Source: Acrasis kona (Eukaryota > Heterolobosea > Eutetramitea > Acrasida > Acrasidae). Taken from it: a stretch of 64,000 nt of DNA. The stretch spans positions 62,001 to 126,000 of the forward strand of contig JAOPGA020001054.1 in NCBI GenBank assembly GCA_026419775.2. Reading direction: 5' to 3'. The translations under genes and the position numbers were made by a program. Positions 52,406-60,692 of this stretch are shown here, one piece after another. Below the pieces are notes generated by a model. The model saw only the letters and a program-made list of their open reading frames with translations, did no database searches and was not told where the DNA came from. Position 1 is the stretch's first letter; the number at the start of each line of letters is the position of its first letter.

Positions 52406-53200
52406 ATGACACACACAAAGCCTGATATCATTCAAGATGTTCCCTCCTTGTTCTGTTACAGCCACATACCTAGGGATATACAAGGAGCTTACTTAAACTG
52501 CAGAATAGCTAAAAATTTCGCAAAGTTAATAGATTCGAAATACCTAGCCGAATATCCACGTCAAGTATCTGGGCCAGCTAAGCCATACCCTCTATATAGA
52601 AGCGTTGATTATTCTCTAGTGTCAATGTTTTTGAAGAACCTAAACGTTCCTGAGGGAAGCCCGATGACGTCGAACCCAAAGAGATTAGCTGCTGTTCTTG
52701 ACCAGCAAAGAGGCTCATTGCCTATTAATGTGTGCGTAATGGAATCAAGTAAAGAAAGACCTGTTAGAAAAAGAGTTAATGTACTAGGAAACTGTTATCA
52801 AGTATCACAACTTGTGACACCTTCATCAAACTTATCAAGTGACCTCTATATGGATGTTAAGACAGAAGCAGTCAAAAAAAATTCACTTTTTTCGCTAAAA
52901 GTGTCTGATGGACCTTGTACTAAATGGTTTGACTTTAACCTCGACAATAAGGGAAAAGTTGATTATGAGTCACCAAAAATGCATAGGCTGACAGGAGCTC
53001 CTATGCTTCTGAATTTATACATTTTTCACGCAGTGTGCCCAGAAACAGGTTTAGAGTTGGAGGAGCATTGCCATGTAGCGGTTGCATCAGCCATCCCTAA
53101 AATAGTTTCAACACCTGGTTGCACGTCACCAGGCCCTGTAGTAATAGATAGTAGAAAAGAAAGCTTCAAGCTAAAGCAGAGAAGTGAGGCTAAGGTATGA
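52406..53200 (+). CDS. Unknown protein (264 aa)
   Basis: One frame from ATG 52406 (MTHTKPDIIQDVPSLFCYSH). It looks globular with no membrane segment or signal peptide. Notable stretches are YPLYRSVDYSLVSMFLKNLN, SLFSLKVSDGPCTKWFDFNL and LLNLYIFHAVCPETGLELEE. The last residues (KLKQRSEAKV) end at a TGA that overlaps a GTATGA donor-like sequence, with an AATAG acceptor-like site about 30 bases on, so a short 3' exon (ending at a TAG about 15 bases later) cannot be excluded. I recognise no family. Confidence 0.65.
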   Translation: MTHTKPDIIQDVPSLFCYSHIPRDIQGAYLNCRIAKNFAKLIDSKYLAEYPRQVSGPAKPYPLYRSVDYSLVSMFLKNLNVPEGSPMTSNPKRLAAVLDQQRGSLPINVCVMESSKERPVRKRVNVLGNCYQVSQLVTPSSNLSSDLYMDVKTEAVKKNSLFSLKVSDGPCTKWFDFNLDNKGKVDYESPKMHRLTGAPMLLNLYIFHAVCPETGLELEEHCHVAVASAIPKIVSTPGCTSPGPVVIDSRKESFKLKQRSEAKV

Positions 53201-53408
53201 TTGACGGTCATTGTACATTGAATAGAGACTTTTCGCCTAGAAGCTTGGTGTTATGTACTATTTGTAACTTTTATTGAGACGTAAACATTTTGTTTTAATT
53301 TATAATGAGCGTTTTTTCATGTTATTCATTGTGTCCAATGTCAAGACCAACACATATTGGCTATTCGCCATCTTACTCAAAAAAAAGCAAATCTCTTAAT
53401 AATATTTA

Positions 53409-54998
53409 TTAGAATACAATTAGTAGTAGAATGCAGCTTAATAAAATGCCATAGTTGATCTTGTTAGTACTCGAACTTGAAAGTACTTGAGATGCATTTG
53501 GGGCGTTGGTGTTAGCCAAAGTAGAAGAAAGTGTTGCAGCGGGAGTAGGAGAACGTGTTGCTGTTGTATTACCTATCGTGCTTGAAGGTGTGGGAGTTGG
53601 GGTTTGAGTTGTATTTGAAGGAACGGGTGTTTGGGTTACATTGAAAGTAGGGGTAGGTGTTTGAGTACTATTCGAGACGGTTGGGGTTGGAGTAGGTGTT
53701 GCTGTGTTGTTCACATTTGAAGTAGAGTAAGGTGTTGGAACAGGACTGTCAGTGGACGATCCCGGTGTCTGTGTTGATGTCGGTATCTGTGTTGGTGTCT
53801 GTGTCGATGTTAATGTTGGTGTTTGTGTCTGTGTCTGTGTTATGGTTGATGTCTGTGTTGGTGTCAATGTAGAGGTCTGGGTAGGTGTGGCTAGAGAGAC
53901 TTCGCACAAAGTTCCATTAAATCCTGCATCACATACGCAGACATTCATTACTTTACAAATACCATGACCACTACATACACTCGATACATTCTTTGAAACA
54001 CCACCACAACTCCAAAATTGACAATTGTCGCCACTAAAATCTTTATTACAGACACATGTGTCATTAGCAACACAAGCACCGTTAGAAGAGCATGTAGTGC
54101 TGTTAAACACGTCAATTCCAAAGCACACTGGTCTCATCTCCAAAATCATTTTTACTGAATTAGTGACAGTTTTGAAACCTTGGTTTTGGTCTGCTCCAGG
54201 AACGGACCATTTTGGATCACCAGATAACAATTCAGTGTGGACGCCGCAAGAGTGGTAGGTATCGTTAATAAACTTCTTTAAGAGATTGTAGTTGGCCTGT
54301 GTAGTTCCGACCAAGTACTGATTTTGAATGTAAATGGCATTAACATTCTTAACATAGTTTAGGAAATCATAAAGCTTAGCTTGCTCGGTGGTGTTTGTAA
54401 CATACGTGCGTTCCCAAACAAACACATCTCTTTTTTGAAGTGTTGGTTGTGGGTTTGTCGGAACCCAATACTTGTAGTTTTCGATACTCACGGAGTCAAA
54501 TGTTGGGAATGATGTAAAGTTACCAACAACATTGGAAATGACTCTTTCGAATTCTGAAGGAGGAGATAACAACCAAGTACCACTAACATCGAGTGCAATG
54601 CGCACTTTAGTGGATGTGTTTAAAGAATATTGCAGTTCGCCCATCGCGTCGGCAATGTAATTTCTTGCTGAATAGTCCATAATAAGCACGTTTGTAATGT
54701 CTTGGACCCATGCACTAAGTGTCTTGGTAACGCCTCTTCTGGGTACTAGAATGGGTGAACTATCATACCAGCGGGGGATTGCCCACCAAATGGGAATGTT
54801 GTGTGGTTTAGTTTCGTTAACGCACCATTCGACAAAATCGAGAAAATCGTTCGAAAGTTGTGTTTGATTTGTACTCCAATTTGGAAGTGTGTGCACCTCG
54901 ACATCCATCACAATACCTTTAGGGTATGGTTGATACGCTGCAAAAGCAAAGGATAGCAGGAACACTAGTGAGCACACCAACACTCCTTGACGCCCCAT
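53409..54998 (-). CDS. GPI-anchored surface protein with glycosidase-like and EGF modules
   Basis: Encodes 529 aa. Signal peptide MGRQGVLVCSLVFLLSFAFA. Residues 20-285 have alternating strand and helix patterns reminiscent of a TIM-barrel (IVMDVEVHTLPNWS, IPIWWAIPRWYDSS, VRIALDVSGTWLL, VWERTYVTN) with many N-glycosylation sites; enzyme activity is not established. Two EGF-like modules follow (CSSNGACVANDTCVCNKDFS and CSGHGICKVMNVCVCDAGFN). A Thr/Pro/Ser stalk of about 110 residues leads to a hydrophobic C-terminus (YGILLSCILLLIVF) with no cytoplasmic tail, after small residues suitable as an omega site: a GPI signal. Stop overlaps AATAAA. EGF modules and the stalk resemble those of the NHL/EGF protein at 7681. 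Confidence 0.82.
   Translation of the reverse strand: MGRQGVLVCSLVFLLSFAFAAYQPYPKGIVMDVEVHTLPNWSTNQTQLSNDFLDFVEWCVNETKPHNIPIWWAIPRWYDSSPILVPRRGVTKTLSAWVQDITNVLIMDYSARNYIADAMGELQYSLNTSTKVRIALDVSGTWLLSPPSEFERVISNVVGNFTSFPTFDSVSIENYKYWVPTNPQPTLQKRDVFVWERTYVTNTTEQAKLYDFLNYVKNVNAIYIQNQYLVGTTQANYNLLKKFINDTYHSCGVHTELLSGDPKWSVPGADQNQGFKTVTNSVKMILEMRPVCFGIDVFNSTTCSSNGACVANDTCVCNKDFSGDNCQFWSCGGVSKNVSSVCSGHGICKVMNVCVCDAGFNGTLCEVSLATPTQTSTLTPTQTSTITQTQTQTPTLTSTQTPTQIPTSTQTPGSSTDSPVPTPYSTSNVNNTATPTPTPTVSNSTQTPTPTFNVTQTPVPSNTTQTPTPTPSSTIGNTTATRSPTPAATLSSTLANTNAPNASQVLSSSSTNKINYGILLSCILLLIVF
53590..53895 (-). repeat. Thr/Pro/Ser-encoding low-complexity tract
   Basis: GTGT/GTTG-rich sequence on the plus strand encodes a TPTQTST stalk on the minus strand. 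Less regular than the tract at 9838-10515. Confidence 0.8.
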
Positions 54999-55313
54999 GA
55001 CTTTTTGCAGTTTATTTCCGTTGTTTTAATCTAGTGTTCTTCACCACATTTAAGTGTGAAAGCAGTTCCCCCGCATTAAATGTCAAAACAAAACCAGTAA
55101 AAATGTGTCCTCTGCGTGACTCAACATGACATTTTTTTACAACCCGCACGTAAAAGTACTCAATCAAGAGTATTATTTGTTGTAAGCTCCGAAACCTCAA
55201 ACTCCGTCATCATCCATGTTATCTTTTGTTGGAAACGAAACAAAGAAACCGTAACATTGGTTGTTTGAAATTTGTATACAATTAAATTTTGGATGAATGA
55301 ACAAAAGATGAAA

Positions 55314-56087
55314 TTAATTTTTTTTAGTTTTTTTAATGTTAAAGTAGCCTTTTTGTTGCAGTAAGTCGCTGGCAACGTTACTTATAATTTTGAAGCGATC
55401 ACTACCCAACTGTATTCCTCCGTACCATCTTGTTACAATGATGCAAACATTTCTTGCATCTGCTCTTTGAAGCATGAACAACAACTGGTCTGCGGCACCT
55501 GTTTCCCCGTCATCATCTCTATTTTCTATAATCTCATTTTCACCGTCTATCCGGTAGGCTGTAATGTTATGAGTTGCCGATGCGATTTTTTTATCTTGAA
55601 GAAGATGATTTAACACTTGGTGGAAATCATCCACGGAGTATACGGTCGCACAGTGTGCTACAAATTTACTCTTGTTCATTGTGAAAGGTTCTCCGTTGAA
55701 GATCTCTATTTGACACTGTGTGTTTGGGGCTTGATGTTGGTTATCATCTTCGGGTACTGTTACGTCAACAATGTCCACAAGGTTTTGCTTTAGCCACTCA
55801 ATCAATTGAAACATGATTACAGTTCCAGGCTCAAACTGCTCATTTAAACGTTCGATAAGAATATTTCTATATTTTTTGTTCATCCATGGTGATCTAAATG
55901 AGAATTGCGGTGGTTCTTTTAAGGGGTAATCGTCCGTGAACCAAAACTCAAACATTAGAGGTGATTGATCAGGCAAATCAATAGCAATTTCAAAATTTCT
56001 GCTGGTGTTCGCAACTTTTATCAACTCATCCCCATATATCGATTCTAGTGCTTGTATTTCATCCTGTTGGTGCTCTTGATTGTTCAT
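55314..56087 (-). CDS. IMPACT/YIH1 homologue (RWD plus UPF0029 domains)
   Basis: Encodes 257 aa. The N-terminal RWD domain begins QQDEIQALESIYGDELIKV and includes LPDQSPLMFEFWFTDDYPLK and the RWD Pro loop. The C-terminal UPF0029/Impact domain has FNGEPFTMNKSKFVAHCATV, ATHNITAYRI, DDDGETGAADQLLFMLQRAD and VCIIVTRWYGGIQLGSDRFK, all diagnostic. IMPACT/YIH1 proteins compete with GCN2 for GCN1 and so dampen eIF2-alpha phosphorylation during amino-acid starvation. The length and domain order match the family. Probably cytosolic. The AATAAA signal is not as close to the stop as in neighbours. Confidence 0.95.
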   Translation of the reverse strand: MNNQEHQQDEIQALESIYGDELIKVANTSRNFEIAIDLPDQSPLMFEFWFTDDYPLKEPPQFSFRSPWMNKKYRNILIERLNEQFEPGTVIMFQLIEWLKQNLVDIVDVTVPEDDNQHQAPNTQCQIEIFNGEPFTMNKSKFVAHCATVYSVDDFHQVLNHLLQDKKIASATHNITAYRIDGENEIIENRDDDGETGAADQLLFMLQRADARNVCIIVTRWYGGIQLGSDRFKIISNVASDLLQQKGYFNIKKTKKN

Positions 56088-56147
56088 TACAACAAAACAA
56101 CAATAAAATGTGACAGGTTAACAATCTTCCCTGATAAATAACTTGAT

Positions 56148-56339
56148 ATGACACCAACACAAAAGACGTCCTATAGAGAACATTATGATAAAATTTTAAC
56201 TGATATTTATTTGGAAGTGCTGCATTTAGAATCAAAAACTAAGTGTCAAGTTGAAAAGGAACAAAAAAACAAAATTCAAAAGCATCACTATTATATTTCT
56301 GTACATGATATACTGTACAATCATTCAATATCGCTTTGA
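56148..56339 (+). CDS. Doubtful small open frame (63 aa)
   Basis: Starts at ATG 56148, 60 bases upstream of the divergent IMPACT gene's start, and encodes a Lys/His/Tyr-rich peptide with no recognisable domain (YDKILTDIYLEVLHLESKTK). A real microprotein or a first exon is possible, but chance is equally likely in this AT-rich spacer. Confidence 0.2.
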   Translation: MTPTQKTSYREHYDKILTDIYLEVLHLESKTKCQVEKEQKNKIQKHHYYISVHDILYNHSISL

Positions 56340-56897
56340 TTCCTCTGTCTTAGTGCCGACATGCCTGTAGCAACGGTTTTTAACGAAATGTCTGGTGAAT
56401 TTGTTTCGCGTAAATGGTCTTAGTATTTTGTATCTTTTTTGGAAGCGCCGAGCGTTCAAAGAGATGTGTCTAATGTTGTTTATTTATTATATATACTAAA
56501 AACGTTATATGACATGCATGTGCTGAAATTATCTTTATAATTACGTAGCGAAAAACATTCGGACGGTCGATTTTCATGATTCAAGTGAGCATAATATTTT
56601 GATGTGGTTTCTGAGCGTCATATCTATTATTCATTGAATCTAATCTTTCTTTTATTGCAATCGATAAACTGAATTGTTTTTGTCGGTATTATTACCTGGA
56701 GGATTGAGGATACATGTTGGAGTTATTTAACATTTTTTGTAATGAAAATGCCTCGACCAATAACATCTCAAATCAACCCAGACAAAAAGTTTGTTATTTG
56801 AAAAATATAAATCGTCAGGTATGATGTCACTTTTTCACACACTTTTCTCACATGATTTTTTCCACATAATTTGTTTGATATTCAATATAATACAGAA
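56340..56897. other. Spacer upstream of ribosomal protein P2
   Basis: About 560 AT-rich bases with no convincing gene. The last 30 bases before the P2 start carry a pyrimidine-poor leader ending in ACAGAA. No ribosomal-protein promoter element that I can name. Confidence 0.4.
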
Positions 56898-57236
56898 ATG
56901 AAGGTCGTAGCAGCATACTTGTTAGCCGTTCTCGGTGGTAACGAAAAACCAAGCTCATCAGACATCAACACAATCCTAAAGTCAGTTGGCGCAAGCGGTG
57001 ACGAAGAGACAATCAACCAACTTATCAGCGAACTTGAAGGAAAGAGCGTTTTCGATGTTCTAGCCCAAGGTAAATCACAATTGGCCGCCAGTTCAGCAGG
57101 ATCAAGCGCTGGATCATCCGCCGCCGGAGATGCACCAGCTGCTGACTCAAGCGCTGCACCAGCAAAGGAAGAAAAGAAGCAAGAGTCATCCTCATCAGAG
57201 TCTGACGCAGGTGGATTCGGAGATCTATTCGGTTAA
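56898..57236 (+). CDS. RPLP2: 60S acidic ribosomal protein P2
   Basis: Encodes 112 aa from ATG 56898: MKVVAAYLLAVLGGNEKPSS, then SDINTILKSVGASGDEETIN, the P2 dimerisation domain. An Ala/Ser-rich hinge (AGSSAGSSAAGDAPAADSSA) leads to a Lys/Glu patch and the acidic tip SESDAGGFGDLFG. The family consensus tip is (S/E)DDDMGFGLFD; here Asp-Gly-Phe-Gly-Asp-Leu-Phe-Gly keeps the Phe pair that binds elongation factors. P2 forms the ribosomal stalk with P1 and P0. Codons are C-rich, as expected for high expression. Confidence 0.97.
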   Translation: MKVVAAYLLAVLGGNEKPSSSDINTILKSVGASGDEETINQLISELEGKSVFDVLAQGKSQLAASSAGSSAGSSAAGDAPAADSSAAPAKEEKKQESSSSESDAGGFGDLFG

Positions 57237-57281
57237 TTTGTCTTTAATACACAACAACTTTAAGATTAACATTGTATACTT

Positions 57282-58964
57282 TTATTTTTTGATTTGATTA
57301 TTTTGTGGAATGTACTTTGCGTTGTTTCTGTTCTGAGGAACCATAGGATTTATTCCATTAACAGGAAGGTTTGCTAAAGGAATAGCTGGTCTATACCCAA
57401 TACCTGGCACCAAAGTTGTTGGCACTTGACCACTAGGAAAAATGTTTGGACCAGTCACAAGTTTTCTATTGTTGCCACTGCTAGGTGTGACTTGACCTGG
57501 TGTGTTTGGGAATTGACCAAGACCACCCTGAACAGAACTAGGTGTTAGTGTCAAGCTTGGTGCACCTTGAACAAGCACTCCTGGAGGGTTCTGAACCGTG
57601 CTCTGCTGTGGTTGCTTTGTAGGAGCTGCCTTTTTAACCATGCTGGAATCAATGACCACGCTCATGATGCTTCTTTGTAGTGGTTCAGGCACGGGCTGTC
57701 CTGTATTTTTAGAGCCATGATGCAATGCGTATGGGAATAGAGCCAAGTAATGCTTCATGGGACCGTCGTTACTAAGTTCAAAGTAAGCAACCAATTTGCT
57801 TTGTTCCATCTTTTTGATCACAGTGTTGTACTTGTTAGGATCATACTTGACATCAGAATCATTTTCTTGAAAACTTGGAAACCAAAGACATATGGTGTTT
57901 TGGTACTGCTTCATTCCAGCAAAAATCAATTCCTTCTGAAATGCAGGTAGTTGATGTTTTATGGTTATGGTTGTGGGCCACTTTGAGAGAAACATTTTCT
58001 CCTTGTCAACTCTTTGTTGCATGCTGAATGCTGATAATTTACAAATGACTGGATGAACGCTATTGTTGGCATCCACCGATAAATTTCCTTGCCACACCAT
58101 GGGTCCAAACTTGCCTTTCAAGGGTTGTGCTGCTGGTGCCAGAGGTGGTTGTTTGAGTAGTGATGGATTGACGTTTGAGAGATTTCCGTTCGGCACTGTT
58201 GGTAAATGTGATGGGACATTGATTTTATTGGAATTTTGAATGGTAGCCGTGGGTAATTGAGCGAATGATTGATTCGAGACGTTTGAAGTGTTTAGTTGGA
58301 ATCCTCTCAATCGAACGCATTTTCCTTCGTCATAGATGGGAACCTTTGGTATATCTCCCTTTGAATGTAAGCATCAAATGAAAAAAGAAAAAACATACAG
58401 CATCAAATATTGCATCGAGCTTAGTATTTCTTGCAAGCGTGATCAAGCTGAGGGCAATGTTTTTTTTTGCCATGAGCCTGACTATTTCGCTTGACATTAA
58501 ATTTAGACACGGTCCAATCAAAGAGCACCCAACATCATGTGGTTTTACACAAACCAATATACAGTACTTCTCAGAGTTGTCATTCCTCCAATGGAGATCC
58601 TATTTGGTTGTTAATGTTTGGTGTCAAAAAGTTAATTTACAATCAAACATGTAGTAAGACCCTCTGAAACTGCCGTTTCACTGGTTCCCCCTCCAGAAAA
58701 GTTGATCTCGTTTATATTGCGCACGAATTCGGATCTGTTGGTCGTGAATGGTACAGAGCGAACAAGATACTCAGAGTAGGGGGGATAATCTTGGAACAAG
58801 ACCAAACCGTATTCTACTTGTGAGTTTTGAGTGGTTGTTTTCGATAGTTGCTGTAAAATAGGCTCAATGTATTGCTGATATAATGCTTTGAAATGGGTAC
58901 GAAGGTTGGCAGATGTATCCATCACTATGCATATCTGGCGATGTGACATTGGAGTTTGGCTCAT
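57282..58964 (-). CDS. MED25: Mediator subunit 25, three exons
   Basis: Exons 58964-58641, 58599-58399 and 58358-57282 with 41- and 40-base introns (GTAAAT...AATAG, GTATGT...CAAAG) give 533 aa, all in phase 0. The N-terminus is the MED25 von Willebrand A domain: ICIVMDTSANLRTHFKALYQ, EYGLVLFQDYPPYSEYL, INFSGGGTSETAVSEGL, CVKPHDVGCSLIGPC and LMAKKNIALSLIT. After a Gln/Pro/Asn linker comes an ACID/PTOV-like domain (WQGNLSVDANNSVHPVICKL, WPTTITIKHQLPAFQKEL, KLVAYFELSNDG, HYLALFPYALHHG) and a disordered Pro/Gln tail. MED25 anchors to Mediator through VWA and receives activators through ACID. Nuclear. Confidence 0.9.
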
Positions 58965-59662
58965 TTTATGTTTTATGCCTTCAAGGTTGATTCAACATTT
59001 GTTTTGTAAGGTGGACCGTCAAAACCATTCGCACTTTCATAAAAAGAGAAAAATATAGCACATAAGTGGCAATGGGACTGTCACAACAATGTAAATATAA
59101 ATCTAGTTTATTATACTTCATTCGCAAGTGCGTCTTAATTCTAAAGTCCTGCTTTCTTACAGTTGGTTTTTTGGTTAATAAATAGCTACCCCAGTGTGAG
59201 TAAGGACTCACATTTAAAATTCATGTTTGAAGTTTTTAATTAGATCCTCAAATCTCACAATGTGTCCATTATTCATCTGTTTTCAAATATTATAAAAGAT
59301 CACAAAAGAGGTGTAGTAAACGACATTCATGTCATCACTCAAAATCTCTGACTCATAAATATGTCTGTTAGATTGTGAACAGGATTTGCTCTATATGATT
59401 GTTTTTCTAAATCTTATCCCAATTCATCTTTAGTGTCAATTGCAACTTCAACGTTAAAACTCATTTCTGAATGAAACAGACAGTCATTACGTGGAAACTT
59501 CTTAGGCCTAACGCGTCTTGAATTGTTTGACGGGATCAAGATTGTTATACCCCGCTCAACCGATAAAAGAGGCCGACCCTATCATCTTGTGTTTACTTTA
59601 GTGTTCGTTGTGATATTTTGTCTAATGTCAATCAACTAAAACTCAACCATTTTGAAATCAAA
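58965..59662. other. Intergenic region between MED25 and SMP-30 genes
   Basis: About 700 bases between divergent genes. The only open frames are short and featureless. A Thr/Leu-poor AT-rich leader precedes the SMP-30 start; ATCAACT and CTCAACC repeats at 59630-59648 resemble the TTGAC/GTCAA motif but lack its exact core. No RNA gene seen. Confidence 0.4.
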
Positions 59663-60680
59663 ATGAATCGAGCACTACAAACATTCTGCTTGTTATGCAC
59701 CCTTTTTGTGGTGACTTTGTGTGATGTACCAAGCATACAAGCTGAGATGCTTGTCAACTCAAGGCCAATTCTTGGAGAAGGTTCAAACTATGACACTAGG
59801 AGGAAAGTGTTGTTCTGGATTGATATCACTGGCAAGAGCGTTCACATGTACAACCCAGCTACCAACCAAGATAAGTACTTCATCGTGGACCAGTTCATTG
59901 GCTTCATTGTTTTGACAAAGAGCGGCGATGGTCTTATCATGGGACTTCGTGACGGAATCGCCCACGGAACATTCCGCTATAGTGAAGGAGAAATTTCAGG
60001 TATCGACGTCAGACTCATCAAGAGAGTTGAGGAAGAAAAGGAACACAACAGATTCAACGATGGTAAATGCGATCCAGCAGGAAACCTTTGGGGAGGTACG
60101 ATGGAGTTGGACTGCAAGCAAGGACAAGGCAACTTGTACTCATTCAGATACAAACCTGAATCTGGCACATTAAACATGACCAAGGTCATCGCAGACACAA
60201 CCATCTCCAACGGTATTGTATGGAGTAGAGACCAACGCACCATGTACTGGACTGAGACCATCGAAGGATCAATCTATGCTTTCGACTACAATGTCAGGAC
60301 AATGCAAATCTCTAACAAGAGACTTGCATACAAAGCTGCGCCTGGTGCTGGATCGCCCGATGGCATGACCATTGATAGTGATGACAAACTTTGGGTCGCT
60401 CATTATGGTGGATCGTCGGGTCATTCGTGTAGATCCAAACACAAGAAGAGAGTTGTTCCAAGTTAACGTACCTCTCGCACAACAAACCACATCATGCTCT
60501 TTTGGAGGAGATGATCTCACCGACCTCTACATTACAACTGGTAGTCAATTCTTAAGTGACGAAGATTGGAGAAAATATCCAAACTCTGGAGGTTTGTTCA
60601 GGGTCAACTTGAGGGATTACTTTAACTCCATTGGTGGCAATGTAAGAGGAACTGAATTTGCAAGATTTATTGATTTATAA
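59663..60680 (+). CDS. Secreted SMP-30/gluconolactonase-family protein, one frame break
   Basis: Starts at ATG 59663 with signal peptide MNRALQTFCLLCTLFVVTLC. Six-bladed propeller motifs: RPILGEGSNYD (metal Glu), DVRLIKRVEEEKEHNRFNDG, then GKCDPAGNLWGGTM (metal Asn in NDGK), ISNGIVWSRDQRTMYWTE and GSPDGMTIDSDDKLWVAHYG (metal Asp). One extra base near 60410-60411 breaks the frame. After it, RRVIRVDPNTRRELFQVNVP and TSCSFGGDDLTDLYITTGSQ complete the fold to 60680. Family members are calcium- or zinc-dependent lactonases (regucalcin, gluconolactonase). The signal peptide makes this a secreted or lumenal version. The only lesion that I see is that one base, so assembly error is likely. Codons are C-rich. 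Confidence 0.85.
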
Positions 60681-60692
60681 TAAAAATATACT

